A stretch of DNA of 64,000 nucleotides from Bradyrhizobium agreste (GCF_016031625.1 NZ_JACCHP010000001.1:496001-560000), one strand, 5' to 3'; counted from the first letter of the stretch, positions 19,753 to 29,523 are shown. The notes: generated from the sequence alone by a model not told the origin. Program-made: numbers and translations.

Positions 19753-20783
19753 GTCGACGGCCTCCCGTCAGTCCTGACAATCCTGACCTTCTGCTGATGC
19801 TCGCCGCCAAGCCGCAGTTCGGCGGCAGCAAACAGCCGATCGACGATCAATACGTTGGCGTAAGCGCGATAGTTGACCAGCTCGCTCTTGCCGTCTGGAC
19901 CAATGACGAAGAGCGGAGGCATCTCGCCTTGCACGATCCCTGCCGGAAATTCGATGTAGACCTTGCGGCCATCGTCATATGCGGCGAGCGGCCGCCAGGG
20001 AGGACTGTCCCCTTCGATGGCATAGCGGGAGATGCGCTGCGGCGGCTCCGGAAGGACGGGCTTCAGAGCGACCGAGCGCGATCGTTCCCGTACAGTTTCT
20101 GGATAGTACCAAGCAACGGAGGGCATGTAAGGCCGCTCGCGGGAGCGGAGCTCGATTAGGTAGGTGCGCCGGTCAGTATTGACCACGAGGTTGGTCTCGA
20201 TCGAAGCTCGCGTCGGCTTGACCAGGATATGGACGCGCCGTGTGTCCCCGCTCCCGCTCTCGGTATCGCCCACGATCCAGCGTACGGTATCTCCGGCCGC
20301 GATCGGTCCTGATCCCGTCAACTGTTCTCCCTCCTCGAGCGCGATATCCGTTATTTGCCCCGGTGCGGCGTAAATCTGATAGAGCGCTCCGGGACTGTAG
20401 GCGTAGATTTGGGCTGCGTTGAAATACCCCCGCTTGCGCGGCTCAACACGGGCCGCGCTGTTTGCCGTCTCGACCCGGCTCACCGGCTCCGCGTCTTCCT
20501 TCCCTACTGACTTACCGCCGAGTGCTGGCTTCCAGAGGGGTGGAACGTGAAGGGGTTTTGGTTTGTCGTCGAGAGCCACAGGCGGTGCCGGCAACGGAGG
20601 AACTTCAGCGTCATAGCTGATCTCCGGCGGAATGTAGGTCGCGCACCCGCCAAGCATCGACGAACTAAGCAGGAGAGCGAACAAAAATGCACGTTTCGAG
20701 TTCACGAACTCGCGCCGAGCCGAATAGAGCCTACGATGTTGGATGCGACGCTTCGTAGATACTTCTAACGTCATATCGTTCAC
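19749..20783 (-). CDS. trbG: Conjugal transfer protein TrbG (VirB9-like lipoprotein)
   Basis: TrbG is the VirB9-type outer-membrane-complex protein. The GTG start at 20783 overlaps the trbF stop by 3 bases and has AAGGAG eight bases upstream. ATG at 20774 is an alternative, and a further in-frame GTG at 20705 would begin right at the signal sequence. That signal ends in the lipobox LGGC (SSSMLGGCATY). The body contains the DTVRWIVGDTESGSGD segment and the C-terminal TrbG/VirB9 beta domain with YRAYANVLIVDRLF. From the GTG the protein is 344 residues. Confidence 0.94.
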   Translation of the reverse strand: MNDMTLEVSTKRRIQHRRLYSARREFVNSKRAFLFALLLSSSMLGGCATYIPPEISYDAEVPPLPAPPVALDDKPKPLHVPPLWKPALGGKSVGKEDAEPVSRVETANSAARVEPRKRGYFNAAQIYAYSPGALYQIYAAPGQITDIALEEGEQLTGSGPIAAGDTVRWIVGDTESGSGDTRRVHILVKPTRASIETNLVVNTDRRTYLIELRSRERPYMPSVAWYYPETVRERSRSVALKPVLPEPPQRISRYAIEGDSPPWRPLAAYDDGRKVYIEFPAGIVQGEMPPLFVIGPDGKSELVNYRAYANVLIVDRLFAAAELRLGGEHQQKVRIVRTDGRPST

Positions 20784-21463
20784 TGACTCAACTCCTTCGA
20801 CCAGTTGATGGCGCGGACGTAGACGCCAAGGGGATTCTTGCGCAGGCGTTCGGCATCGCGCGGCGTTTCGATTACGATGGTGAGAATGGCCGTCCAACGC
20901 TCGATCGAACTCAACGCGCCGTTGTCGTAGACGCGCTGGGTCCACGCGACCCGAAAGCTTTCTGACGAAGCGCGAATGACGCTCGATACGTCGACGGAGA
21001 TTTGCTCCTTACCCAGCTTGGCAAAGGGATCATTGTTGCGCGCGTAGTCGTTGAGCGCAGCGGCGCCGCGATCGGTGGTAAAATCATAGGCACGGAGCCA
21101 GTTTTGGCGCAGAACGATGCCGTCGGCTGGCAGACCTCTGACATCCTCGATAAAGCGCGCCAGATGGTAGGCGATCTGCGCATCGGTTGGTCGATAGTCG
21201 ATGTTGGCGGGCGCAACCCTTTGGGCCTGACCGAGATGATCGACTTCTACCACCCAAGGCGTGATCGATCCCTGGTTCGATTGCCAGACAAGGCTGCCAG
21301 CGAGACCGGCCGACATCATCAAGCAGCCGAACGCCATCAGGCGCCAGTTCTTGGCTTGCACCCGCGCTGATCCAATGCGTTCGTCCCACACTTGCGCCGC
21401 CTTTTGATAAGGCGTAATCGGCTCGGGCATGCGCCCATAGTGAACTGATGGTCGTTTGAACAT
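20780..21463 (-). CDS. trbF: Conjugal transfer protein TrbF (VirB8-like)
   Basis: TrbF is the VirB8 counterpart, an inner-membrane assembly factor of the conjugation channel. The start at 21463 gives the family opening MFKRPSVHYGRMPEP; a weaker TTG lies 12 codons upstream. One transmembrane helix lies at about residues 40-60 (LMAFGCLMMSAGLAGSLVW), followed by the periplasmic VirB8-like domain. The C-terminus ends NPLGVYVRAINWSKELSQ, as is usual for the family. It is 227 residues long, a normal length. Confidence 0.95.
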   Translation of the reverse strand: MFKRPSVHYGRMPEPITPYQKAAQVWDERIGSARVQAKNWRLMAFGCLMMSAGLAGSLVWQSNQGSITPWVVEVDHLGQAQRVAPANIDYRPTDAQIAYHLARFIEDVRGLPADGIVLRQNWLRAYDFTTDRGAAALNDYARNNDPFAKLGKEQISVDVSSVIRASSESFRVAWTQRVYDNGALSSIERWTAILTIVIETPRDAERLRKNPLGVYVRAINWSKELSQ

Positions 21464-21552
21464 CGATGGTTGACCCTGATATCGAGTGATCGCTTTCAAG
21501 TCGTGGGATGGAGTTTGAGGCGCGCTGTGCGGCGGAGGTGCACTGGTCCGCC

Positions 21553-22779
21553 TCAGCGCTCTCGTTCGGACAAGTCAACGGAGGAACCGCTGCCACCATG
21601 ATCGCCCGAGCGGACGGCGTGGGCAGCAGCCGAGGCACCGTGCCGAATGGTCTGAGCACGCTTCATGCGGCGAGCCCAATCGGGCTGCCCTTCGGCCGAG
21701 GTGCTCGTGGCCTGCTCGCCGGCTTGGCCACCCCCGAAGGCAGCCGCTGCTCGGCGCAAAGGACTCATCGCAGCCGAGGCGCCGGCCTCCGCGACGCCAG
21801 CAAGGCCGCCGCTTCGATAGGCGGCTGATGCTCCGCTAATGACAGTACCGCTACCGCGCGCGGCGCCTGCAATCGCGCCGCCAGCGAGACCAGCACCGCC
21901 GGCGGCGACACCTGCGCCTACCGCAACAAGGCCGCCGGCCGCAAGGCCTGTTCCAATCGCGGCACCGGCGCCGAGTTGGGGTCCGCCCGATACTAGGCCG
22001 TTTGCGATACCCGGACCGAAGATACCGAGGCCCAGCAAAGAGAGCGCCGCAAGCACCAGGGTCATCGCGTCTTCAATGGTCGGCTGCGCGCCGCCGAAAC
22101 CAGAGGTGAACTGCGAGAACAGGGTCGAGCCGATGCCAACGATGACGGCCAGGACGAGGACCTTGATCCCTGAAGATATAACGTTGCCCAAAATCCGCTC
22201 CGCCGCAAAGGCGGTCTTGCCAAACAGGCCAAAGGGAATGAGCACGAAGCCGGCCAGCGTCGTAAGCTTGAATTCAATCAGGGTGACGAAGAGCTGGATC
22301 GACAGAATGAAGAAAGCGAGCAGCACCACGACCCAGGCGAACAGGAGAACGACGATCTGGACGAAATTCTCGAAAAAACTGATGTAGCCCATTAGGTTAG
22401 AAATGGAATCAAGCAGCGGTCGACCGGCGTCGAGTCCGACTTGGGCGATCCTTCCCGGTCGCAGGAAATCTGCCGCGGAGAGACTTGAGCCAGACGCTTT
22501 CAGCCCAAGTCCGGCAAAGCTCTCGAACATGATACGCGCCAGGCTATTCCAGTTGCCGATAAGGTAGGCAAAGACCCCGACGAAGAGCGTCTTCTTGACG
22601 AGGCGCGCGATGATGTCCTCGTCCGTTCCCCAACTCCAGAACAACGCGGCGAGCGTGATGTCGATCGCGGCAAGGGTCGCTGCGAGATACCCAACCTCGC
22701 TACCGAGCAGCCCGAAGCCGTTGTCGATATAACGTGTGAACGTTTCCAGGAACTGGTCAATGATCCCCGTACCGGTCAT
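21553..22779 (-). CDS. trbL: Conjugal transfer protein TrbL (VirB6-like)
   Basis: TrbL is the polytopic inner-membrane VirB6-type component of the conjugation channel. The 408-residue protein has about six hydrophobic segments in its first 260 residues. A Gly/Ala-rich stretch follows (AAGGLVAVGAGVAAGGAGLA and similar), and the tail is polar and charged. The conserved WSWGTDEDIIARLVKKTLFV block lies near residues 48-67. The tail is a little shorter than in some relatives. The gene overlaps trbK by 4 bases and is separated from trbF by about 90 bases. Confidence 0.94.
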   Translation of the reverse strand: MTGTGIIDQFLETFTRYIDNGFGLLGSEVGYLAATLAAIDITLAALFWSWGTDEDIIARLVKKTLFVGVFAYLIGNWNSLARIMFESFAGLGLKASGSSLSAADFLRPGRIAQVGLDAGRPLLDSISNLMGYISFFENFVQIVVLLFAWVVVLLAFFILSIQLFVTLIEFKLTTLAGFVLIPFGLFGKTAFAAERILGNVISSGIKVLVLAVIVGIGSTLFSQFTSGFGGAQPTIEDAMTLVLAALSLLGLGIFGPGIANGLVSGGPQLGAGAAIGTGLAAGGLVAVGAGVAAGGAGLAGGAIAGAARGSGTVISGASAAYRSGGLAGVAEAGASAAMSPLRRAAAAFGGGQAGEQATSTSAEGQPDWARRMKRAQTIRHGASAAAHAVRSGDHGGSGSSVDLSERER

Positions 22780-23150
22780 GGCTTGCTCGTGTCAGGTATC
22801 GCCAGCGCTGGATATCCTTGTGGTATTCGGCTCTGATCCTTGGGGGCGGGCGCTAGGCCCGTGGTGGAATCGCTTTGGCCAGCATCTGCGGGACCGTTCT
22901 TCTTGCCAAAAAAGCGGCGCCGGTTTTCGGACCAAACCTGCTGGCAATGGCGGTAGCTTGCCGTTTCCTCTGGAGCGACGACGCGGCAGCGCGCGAGGTC
23001 GGCGCTGGTTGGATAGGTCGTCTGCTCTGCCTTTGGCGCCGGCGGAGAATCGTCTCCACCACTGAGTTGGATCGTGCAGGCGGCGACGGCCACTAGGCCG
23101 ATTGTCGTAAGCAGCGAGAGCGCCCTGAATGCCTTTACATCGGTCATCAA
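22776..23150 (-). CDS. trbK: Entry-exclusion-type protein TrbK-alt
   Basis: This 124-residue lipoprotein-like protein matches the TrbK-alt family found between trbJ and trbL in rhizobial elements. Its signal-peptide hydrophobic stretch ends LVAVAAC, a lipobox-like site. The conserved C-terminal part is DLARCRVVAPEE...QVWSENRRRFFGKK. TrbK proteins in IncP systems stop entry of a second copy, and this role is inferred. The gene overlaps both neighbours by 4 bases. Confidence 0.88.
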   Translation of the reverse strand: MMTDVKAFRALSLLTTIGLVAVAACTIQLSGGDDSPPAPKAEQTTYPTSADLARCRVVAPEETASYRHCQQVWSENRRRFFGKKNGPADAGQSDSTTGLAPAPKDQSRIPQGYPALAIPDTSKP

Positions 23151-23875
23151 TGGAACATCTGCACGTTGGAGGATTGATAGCCCTGTCCTGGCGTCAGGAA
23201 TCGTCTGAGCTGCTCTCGCCCCAGATCCTGGGCTGAGGCGCGCTGAGCGGCTTCGAGGCTCTGCGCCCTACCCTGCGCCGCCACGGCCGCCGTGAGATCG
23301 GCAAGCTGTTGCGCTTGAAGCGCGAGGATCTGGTTGCCGGCTTGAGTTGCCTGCAGGGCGCCGCCGGCACTTTGGCTTGACGTTACAAGTGCGGACGTTT
23401 GGATGCGATTGGTATCGAGGTTGCCGACGATTCCGGCCTGAACCCGGAGCGCGTCTTGCGTTGCCGCGTACGTATTTTGCCACCGCGATTGCGCGTTTGT
23501 GACAAGCATTTGGCTGGACTGGCTACGAGTAGCTGGCGCGTAGCTCGTCGAGAAGGCGCGATCAATCTGCTGGACGTCGTAGGCGATGCGCTGCGCCTGG
23601 GCGAGCAATTGCTGGGTGCGCTGGATCGAGGATTGCAGTTGCTGCAGCGAGGAATACGGCAGGTTAGCCAGGTTCTTCGCTTGGTTGATCAGCATCTGCG
23701 CCTCGTTCTGCAACGAGGTGATCTGATTGTTGATCTGCTGCAGCTCTCGTGCGGCAGTCAGGACGTTCTGAACGTAGTTGTTGGGATCGAAGACGATCAG
23801 CGCCCGTGCGGGCACCGTGACGCCAAGCAGGAGAGAGATGGCGCTAGCGGCCGCCAATAGACCAAGAGGCTTCAT
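23147..23875 (-). CDS. trbJ: Conjugal transfer protein TrbJ (VirB5-like)
   Basis: TrbJ is the periplasmic or pilus-tip VirB5-type subunit. The ATG at 23875 has GGAG eight bases upstream and opens a 242-residue protein with a cleavable signal ending in PARA-LIVFDP. The rest is alpha-helical and Gln-rich (QINNQITSLQNEAQMLINQA), as is usual for TrbJ. It overlaps trbE and trbK by 4 bases each. Nothing is unusual. Confidence 0.95.
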   Translation of the reverse strand: MKPLGLLAAASAISLLLGVTVPARALIVFDPNNYVQNVLTAARELQQINNQITSLQNEAQMLINQAKNLANLPYSSLQQLQSSIQRTQQLLAQAQRIAYDVQQIDRAFSTSYAPATRSQSSQMLVTNAQSRWQNTYAATQDALRVQAGIVGNLDTNRIQTSALVTSSQSAGGALQATQAGNQILALQAQQLADLTAAVAAQGRAQSLEAAQRASAQDLGREQLRRFLTPGQGYQSSNVQMFH

Positions 23876-26313
23876 AGCGATTTCTCCAGATTGACGAGAT
23901 TGGGGATCAGGTCTAGCGCCCAAGCGACGCCACGGTGCTGGAGCCAGGCCGGCACGAAGCCGTCAGGTCCGTGTTCGGCGAGGAGCTGCGCGATGGCAGC
24001 CTGGTCTGTCTTTGACGACGCCGCGGTGAATGCGAGCGCAACCTCGCCGAGCCCGAGTTCGAACATCCGGTTGCCACGACGGGATTGACAGTAGTAGTCG
24101 CGCTTCGGCGTGGCCCTGCTCAGTAGCTCGATCTGGCGGTCATTGAGGCCGAAGCGGCGGTAGATGGCAGTGATTTGCGGTTCGATCGCGCGTTCGTTCG
24201 GCAGCAACAGGCGGGTCGGGCAGCTTTCGATGATTGCCGGCGCGATTGCGGACCCATCCATGTCAGAAAGCGACTGGGTGGCGAAGATGACGGACGCGTT
24301 CTTCTTCCGAAGCGTCTTTAGCCATTCCCGGAGCTGACCGGCAAAATCCTCATCATCGAGGGCAAGCCAACCCTCATCGACAATAAGGAGCGTCGGCCGG
24401 CCATCGAGACGGTCCCCAATACGATGGAAGAGATACGCCAGCACGGCCGGCGCAGCACTCGTTCCGATCAAGCCTTCGGTCTCAAACGCCTGGACCGATG
24501 CCTCACCGAGACGCTCGAATTCGGCATCAAGCAACCGGCCAGAGGATCCGCCCAGGCAATAGGGTTGCAAGGCGCGTTTTAGGGAGTGCGACTGCAACAG
24601 GACTGACAGTCCCGTGAGGGTGCGTTCCTCCCTCGGGGCCGAGGCGAGAGATGTCAGCGCTGACCACAAATGATCCTTGACCTCCGGGGTGATCTCGACC
24701 TTTTCCCGTGCCAGGATCGCGCAGATCCATTCCGTGGCCCATCCGCGCTCGGAAGCATCATCGATCCAGGCCAGCGGCTGCAGCGCAACGGGGTTTTCGC
24801 TTCCGTCGGACAGCGCGCCGCCGAGATCATGCCAGTCGCCCCCCATGGCGAGCGCGGCCGCCCGGATTGAACCACCGAAATCGAATGCAAAGACTTGGGA
24901 GTTCGGGTAACGGCGGAATTGCAGTGCCATCAGAGCGAGCAGTACCGACTTGCCAGTCCCCGTCGGTCCGACCACAAGGGTATGGCCGACGTCACCGACG
25001 TGGAGCGAGAATCGGAACGGTGTTGATCCCTCGGTCTTGCCAAACAGAAGAGGCGGACCCTTCAAGTGCAGGTCCCTGGCTTCGCCGGCCCACACGGCCG
25101 ACATCGGAATCATATGGGCGAGGTTGAGTGTCGATACCGGCGGCTGCCTCACATTTGCATAGACATGCCCTGGCAGACTGCCGAGCCAAGCTTCGACGGC
25201 GTTCACCGTCTCGATCATGCAGGTGAAATCGCGACCCTGAATGACCTTCTCGACCAACCGTAGTTTTTCGTCGGCCGCATTGGGATCGCGGTCCCAGATG
25301 GTAATGGTTGCCGTGACAAAGGCTTGTCCGATCTGATCCGACCCGAGCTCCTGCAACGCCGCGTCGGCGTCGATAGCTTTGTTGTGAGCGTCGGTATCGA
25401 GCAGCGTCGACGCCTCGTTGGTCATGACCTCCTTGAGGATGGCGCCGATAGACTTTCTCTTTGCGAACCACTGGCGACGAATTTTGGTCAACAGCTTTGT
25501 GGCGTCGGTCTTGTCGAGCATGATCGCCCGGGTTGACCAGCGATACGAAAACGCCAGACGATTTAGGTCGTCCAGGATCCCCGGCATCGTGGTGCCCGGG
25601 AAGCCGACAATAGTCAGCACCCGCACATTGGCCGAACCCAGCATCGGCTCGAGCCCGCCGGTCAGCGGCTGATCCGCCAAAAGCGCATCGATGTACATCG
25701 GAATTTCTGGCACCCGAACGCGATGACGCTTGGTCGAGATCGTCGAATGCAGGTAGGTCAGCGTGTCCTGATCATCGAGCCAGATGCATTCCGGCATGAA
25801 CCCTTCGACGAGTTGAAGCACGCGGTTCGTTTGGTCGATAAACCCCTGGAGGATCTCGCGCGCGTGGGCTCCGACGGTGCGGTCGCGCCCCTCGTAAAGC
25901 AGTTGCTCTGCCCTGGCGGCCCCTTCCTCTGGAGGCAGATAGAGGAAGGTCAGGAAGTAGCTGGACTCATAATGAGCACCCGCCTCCTCGAACTGAGCTC
26001 TGCGTTCCGCATCAACCAGCGCAGACGCGACATCCGGAAAGGAGCTAGGCGGGTAGGCCCCCGCAAAATGACGCTGCGCCTCGACGAATACGGCCCAGCC
26101 AGATCCCAGGCGACGCAAGGCGTTATTCAGGCGACCGGCGACGCCGACAAGTTCGGCCGGTACCGCACTGTCGAGGTCAGGCCCACGGAACTTCGCCGTC
26201 CGCTGGAACGAACCGTCTTTGTTGAGGATGATTCCCTCGTCGACCAAGGCGGCCCAGGGCAGAAAGTCGGCAAGACGGGTGTTGAAATGGCGATATTCGG
26301 CAAGGTTCATCAT
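23872..26313 (-). CDS. trbE: Conjugal transfer ATPase TrbE (VirB4-like)
   Basis: TrbE is the large VirB4-type ATPase that energises pilus assembly and transfer. It is 813 residues from MMNLAEYRHF, the normal length, and an open frame upstream is not family-like. The Walker A motif is VVGPTGTGKSVLLAL in the second half, and the Walker B region is TLLIVDEGWLALDD. The block ATQSLSDMDGSAI follows, as in other VirB4 proteins. It lies 10 bases after trbD. No key residue is missing. Confidence 0.96.
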   Translation of the reverse strand: MMNLAEYRHFNTRLADFLPWAALVDEGIILNKDGSFQRTAKFRGPDLDSAVPAELVGVAGRLNNALRRLGSGWAVFVEAQRHFAGAYPPSSFPDVASALVDAERRAQFEEAGAHYESSYFLTFLYLPPEEGAARAEQLLYEGRDRTVGAHAREILQGFIDQTNRVLQLVEGFMPECIWLDDQDTLTYLHSTISTKRHRVRVPEIPMYIDALLADQPLTGGLEPMLGSANVRVLTIVGFPGTTMPGILDDLNRLAFSYRWSTRAIMLDKTDATKLLTKIRRQWFAKRKSIGAILKEVMTNEASTLLDTDAHNKAIDADAALQELGSDQIGQAFVTATITIWDRDPNAADEKLRLVEKVIQGRDFTCMIETVNAVEAWLGSLPGHVYANVRQPPVSTLNLAHMIPMSAVWAGEARDLHLKGPPLLFGKTEGSTPFRFSLHVGDVGHTLVVGPTGTGKSVLLALMALQFRRYPNSQVFAFDFGGSIRAAALAMGGDWHDLGGALSDGSENPVALQPLAWIDDASERGWATEWICAILAREKVEITPEVKDHLWSALTSLASAPREERTLTGLSVLLQSHSLKRALQPYCLGGSSGRLLDAEFERLGEASVQAFETEGLIGTSAAPAVLAYLFHRIGDRLDGRPTLLIVDEGWLALDDEDFAGQLREWLKTLRKKNASVIFATQSLSDMDGSAIAPAIIESCPTRLLLPNERAIEPQITAIYRRFGLNDRQIELLSRATPKRDYYCQSRRGNRMFELGLGEVALAFTAASSKTDQAAIAQLLAEHGPDGFVPAWLQHRGVAWALDLIPNLVNLEKSL

Positions 26314-26323
26314 GACCGAGATC

Positions 26324-26587
26324 TTAGACGTTGAGATGGCTGGGAATGCGCAGGTGTCGGCGCACCACATCGACGAAGGCGGGATCGCGCTTGGCGGCCC
26401 AGACGGCGGCCATATGGCCGATGAACCAGAGGACAAGACCGGCAATCCACAGCCGAAGTCCGAGCCCAAGGGCTGCCGCAAGCGTGCCGTTCACGATCGC
26501 AACCGATCGCGGCGCGCCGCCCATCAGGATTGGCTCAGTGAGCGCGCGATGAACGGGCACGACAAAGCCTGCCACCTGATCATCCAT
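26324..26587 (-). CDS. trbD: Conjugal transfer protein TrbD (VirB3-like)
   Basis: This 87-residue inner-membrane protein starts with the family sequence VPVHRALTEPILMGGAPR. Two hydrophobic segments follow (VAIVNGTLAAALGLGLR and LWIAGLVLWFIGHMAAVW), then the conserved RDPAFVDVVRRHLRIPSHLN end. This is the VirB3 pattern. It overlaps the trbC stop by one base and precedes trbE. Confidence 0.95.
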   Translation of the reverse strand: MDDQVAGFVVPVHRALTEPILMGGAPRSVAIVNGTLAAALGLGLRLWIAGLVLWFIGHMAAVWAAKRDPAFVDVVRRHLRIPSHLNV

Positions 26588-26910
26588 CAGATCACCACGC
26601 CGCCGCCGAAGGAGAAGAACGACAGGAAGAAGCTCGAGGCGGCAAACGCGATCGACAGACCGAACACGATCTGGATCAGCCTGCGGAAACCACCTGACGA
26701 GTCCCCGAACGCGAGCGTGAGCCCGGTCACCACGATGATGATGACGGCGATTATCTTAGCGACCGGACCTTCGACCGACTGCAAGATCTGATTGAGTGGC
26801 TGCTCCCACGGCATGTTCGAGCCAGCCGCCCATGCCGGCGCCGCTCCCAAAAACACCGTGCTGAAGGCTGCCAACGATGCACCTCGAAGAAAGGGAAATT
26901 GCTGACACAT
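26587..26910 (-). CDS. trbC: Conjugal transfer pilin TrbC (VirB2-like)
   Basis: TrbC is the VirB2-type pilin. The ATG at 26910 has GGAG at a good distance and lies 1 base from the end of trbB. The 107-residue precursor has a signal peptide ending in APAWA, then the mature part with MPWEQPLNQILQSVEGPVAK and two hydrophobic helices that pack in the pilus. An upstream frame extension overlaps trbB and is unlikely. Confidence 0.94.
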   Translation of the reverse strand: MCQQFPFLRGASLAAFSTVFLGAAPAWAAGSNMPWEQPLNQILQSVEGPVAKIIAVIIIVVTGLTLAFGDSSGGFRRLIQIVFGLSIAFAASSFFLSFFSFGGGVVI

Positions 26911-26911
26911 G

Positions 26912-27874
26912 TCAGTCTCCTGCTGTTGAAAGGCTGTAGTCGCCGGCGGCGCCAAGGCCCGAGACCAGGGCGAGCTCAGCGAGGCGACGGTCAGCACCGC
27001 GCCCCGCCAGCACGGGGATAATGTTTATGGTCTCGGCGATCAGGGCACGCGGAACCGTGATGACGGCTTCCTGGATGAGTTGCTCTAGCCGCCGCAGCGC
27101 TCCGAGCGCGCTGCCCGCATGGATAGTGCCGATGCCCCCGGGGTGACCGGTGCCCCAGGCCTTGAGCAGGTCGAGCGCCTCGGCACCGCGGACCTCTCCA
27201 ATCGGGATACGATCGGGACGCAGTCGCAACGAGGACCGAACGAGGTCCGATAGCGTGGCCACACCATCCTTTGTCCGCAAAGTGACGAGATTGGGTGCCT
27301 TGCACTGCAGCTCGCGCGTATCTTCGATCAGCACGACCCGATCGGAGCTCTTCGCGACCTCGGCCAGGAGCGCGTTCGTCAAGGTTGTCTTGCCGGTCGA
27401 TGTCCCGCCGGCGACGAGGATATTCCTCCGTGCGGCGACCGCATCCTTCAGGGTCCTGGCCTGCTCCGAGGTCATGATCCCCGTCGCGGCGTAGTCGTCG
27501 AGCGTAAACACTGCGACGGCGGGCTTGCGGATAGCAAAGGTCGGTGCTGCAACGACCGGAGGCAAAAGACCTTCGAAGCGCTCGCCGGTCCTAGGCAATT
27601 CGGCCGAGATCCGTGGCGAACCGGCATGCACCTCGGCACCGACGTGATGCGCTACCAGGCGAACAATGCGTTCGCCATCCGCTGCGGACAGAGTTTCGCC
27701 TGTGTCGATCAGGCCATTCGACAACCGGTCGACCCACAGCCGCCCATCTGGGTTGAGCATTACCTCGATGATCGTTTCATCCTCGAGGTAGCCCGCAACC
27801 GCCGAGCCAAGCGCGCTGCGCAGCATTCGCGCACCGCGCGAACTCGCTTCCGATTGAATAGAATGGATTGCCAC
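26912..27874 (-). CDS. trbB: Conjugal transfer ATPase TrbB (VirB11-like)
   Basis: TrbB is the hexameric VirB11-type secretion ATPase. The 320-residue protein has Walker A at about residue 155 ([17 protein letters not shown]). It also has the Asp box IEDTRELQC, the Walker B-like block [19 protein letters not shown] and the His box [15 protein letters not shown]. The start is a GTG at 27874. It is the first gene of the trb operon proper, and the MFS gene lies immediately upstream on the same strand. Confidence 0.96.
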   Translation of the reverse strand: MAIHSIQSEASSRGARMLRSALGSAVAGYLEDETIIEVMLNPDGRLWVDRLSNGLIDTGETLSAADGERIVRLVAHHVGAEVHAGSPRISAELPRTGERFEGLLPPVVAAPTFAIRKPAVAVFTLDDYAATGIMTSEQARTLKDAVAARRNILVAGGTSTGKTTLTNALLAEVAKSSDRVVLIEDTRELQCKAPNLVTLRTKDGVATLSDLVRSSLRLRPDRIPIGEVRGAEALDLLKAWGTGHPGGIGTIHAGSALGALRRLEQLIQEAVITVPRALIAETINIIPVLAGRGADRRLAELALVSGLGAAGDYSLSTAGD

Positions 27875-27972
27875 GGTTCGCCCCCACGAATGAGGACGCC
27901 CAAAGAGCGCCCTCAGATGGGGACAATTAGAAAAGCGACCAATGGACTTGGCGCAACAAGCGCTTTCGGTGA

Positions 27973-28000
27973 TCGTAGGCTGGCGTACAAAAAGAAAGAC
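27973..28000 (+). repeat. 28-bp direct repeat, left copy
   Basis: This 28-base sequence begins TCGTAGGCTGGCGTA and is found again at 29468-29495 with two mismatches. It lies between trbB and the MFS gene. Together with the right copy it brackets the MFS gene exactly, as expected if the gene entered by insertion or by duplication of the trbB-copG spacer. Confidence 0.85.
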
Positions 28001-28055
28001 TGGGAACCGATATTTGACGGCTACTTAATCGTATCCGTTCGCTGCGAGTTGCTGC

Positions 28056-29390
28056 TCACCACTCCGCATCGTCATCCGCGGGCAGCAGGATGACCGAATC
28101 CTCATACAACCCAACTGACTCGACAGCGTAGAAAACATCAGTCGGCTTGAAGAAGAGGATTGAACTCATCCACGAAGCGATTGATCGGCGCCAGGGCATC
28201 GCGAACCAGACGAACGCCGCGATCTGCAGTGCTACGTTGAAACCGAACGCGACTTGATAGGCTTGGAAGGGCCTATGGCCATCATTCGCAGACCATTGCT
28301 CCAGAATCAGACCTGTCGCGTATTGTGCTAGAAACGCCCAACCAAAGTGCAAAACGTTCAAGGCGCCGTTGGCACGACCGGCAAGCTCGGGCGGAAAGTA
28401 ATCTGCTATCACCGCGAAGCTGACCACGGTTGCCGTTCCGACAATTGCGACAACTGACCAAGGCAAGATGGATGGCAGAGGCGTTCGCAGGATCAAGGCA
28501 AACTCAGCTGCGATGAACAGAACTGCAACCAGCGCCAATATTGTCTCCGCCCCTATTCCCCTTCGTTTGATGCAATGGACCGTCATACCGAATAACCAGG
28601 CACCACCGCTAAGTACGATCGACATCATGAAAAGCTGTCTGACGAGACTTGCGCGATCAAGCCCCTCCACGTCGGTCAGCCATGGCGATGCCCACAATCC
28701 CTGCAGGGACCAGGCCGATCCAATACAAGCCGCCGACAACGGGGCCATTCGCCAGAAGCGCCGATCTCCAAAAACAGAGCTTAAGGTCGTGGAGGTTGAC
28801 GCTATCGATGGGACATTGCCTCGTTCGGGCACCACGACATAGATAAAAATGGCCGTGGCACCGGTAGCGGCCGCCAGGATCTCAAAGAGTTGCCTCCAGC
28901 CCATCCAGGCGAGTAGGTGTTCAAGGGGAGCCGTAGCGGTCACCGCTCCGAGCGATCCCAGCATGATCATGTAGCCGCTAAGCAAGGCGACTCGTTCCCT
29001 GGGGAACCAAAGGATGATGGACTTCAGCCCTGCCGTCAGCGCCGCCGCGACGCCAAGCCCAATCATTCCACGCGCGATCAAGAATGACAGGAAGCTGGTC
29101 GATACCGCGAACAGTCCGGCGCCCGCCGCGGCAATCAAGAGTAGAACACTCTGGACGCGACGCGGACCAAAGCGGTCCAGCAAAATGCCGATGGGGATCT
29201 GAGCCGCCGCGAAGACAAGGAAATAGACCGACGTAAGCAACCCGAGGTCGGCAGTCCCAAGCCCAGTATCCGAGCTGAGACGACTGGCGATCAAAGCGTT
29301 GATCGTTCGAAACAGATACGAAAGATAGTATCCGGCAGCGAAAGGGAGAAAAACGAACGCGATTCGACGCCATGTTGTTGAGATTTGCAT
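28056..29390 (-). CDS. MFS transporter inserted between trbB and copG
   Basis: This 444-residue major facilitator superfamily protein has twelve predicted hydrophobic helices. The motif-A-like loop is GILLDRFGPRRVQ near residue 70, and the second half has the matching ADYFPPELAGRANG loop. The substrate is unknown; the family moves sugars, organic anions or drugs. It has an odd charged, acidic C-terminal tail (ending DDDAEW). It lies within the transfer operon, on the same strand, and is bracketed by a 28-bp direct repeat. It therefore looks like cargo rather than a transfer gene. Confidence 0.88.
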   Translation of the reverse strand: MQISTTWRRIAFVFLPFAAGYYLSYLFRTINALIASRLSSDTGLGTADLGLLTSVYFLVFAAAQIPIGILLDRFGPRRVQSVLLLIAAAGAGLFAVSTSFLSFLIARGMIGLGVAAALTAGLKSIILWFPRERVALLSGYMIMLGSLGAVTATAPLEHLLAWMGWRQLFEILAAATGATAIFIYVVVPERGNVPSIASTSTTLSSVFGDRRFWRMAPLSAACIGSAWSLQGLWASPWLTDVEGLDRASLVRQLFMMSIVLSGGAWLFGMTVHCIKRRGIGAETILALVAVLFIAAEFALILRTPLPSILPWSVVAIVGTATVVSFAVIADYFPPELAGRANGALNVLHFGWAFLAQYATGLILEQWSANDGHRPFQAYQVAFGFNVALQIAAFVWFAMPWRRSIASWMSSILFFKPTDVFYAVESVGLYEDSVILLPADDDAEW

Positions 29391-29467
29391 GCTGGCCCCT
29401 TTTGCTCTCAGCTCGTGCGAGCCGATAGCGCGTCCAGCTTTTTGTCAGATCGGCTGAACTGCTGCGG

Positions 29468-29495
29468 TCGTAGGCTGGCGTAGAAAAAGAAGGAC
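29468..29495 (+). repeat. 28-bp direct repeat, right copy
   Basis: This is the partner of the repeat at 27973-28000, with 26 of 28 bases identical. It lies just upstream of the MFS gene and downstream of copG. The bases after it (GGTCTTTCTACC at about 29508) can pair partly with the repeat end to form a weak hairpin, possibly a terminator of the original copG transcript. Confidence 0.85.
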
Positions 29496-29523
29496 CGGCG
29501 AAAGGGTCTTTCTACCGGTTCAA

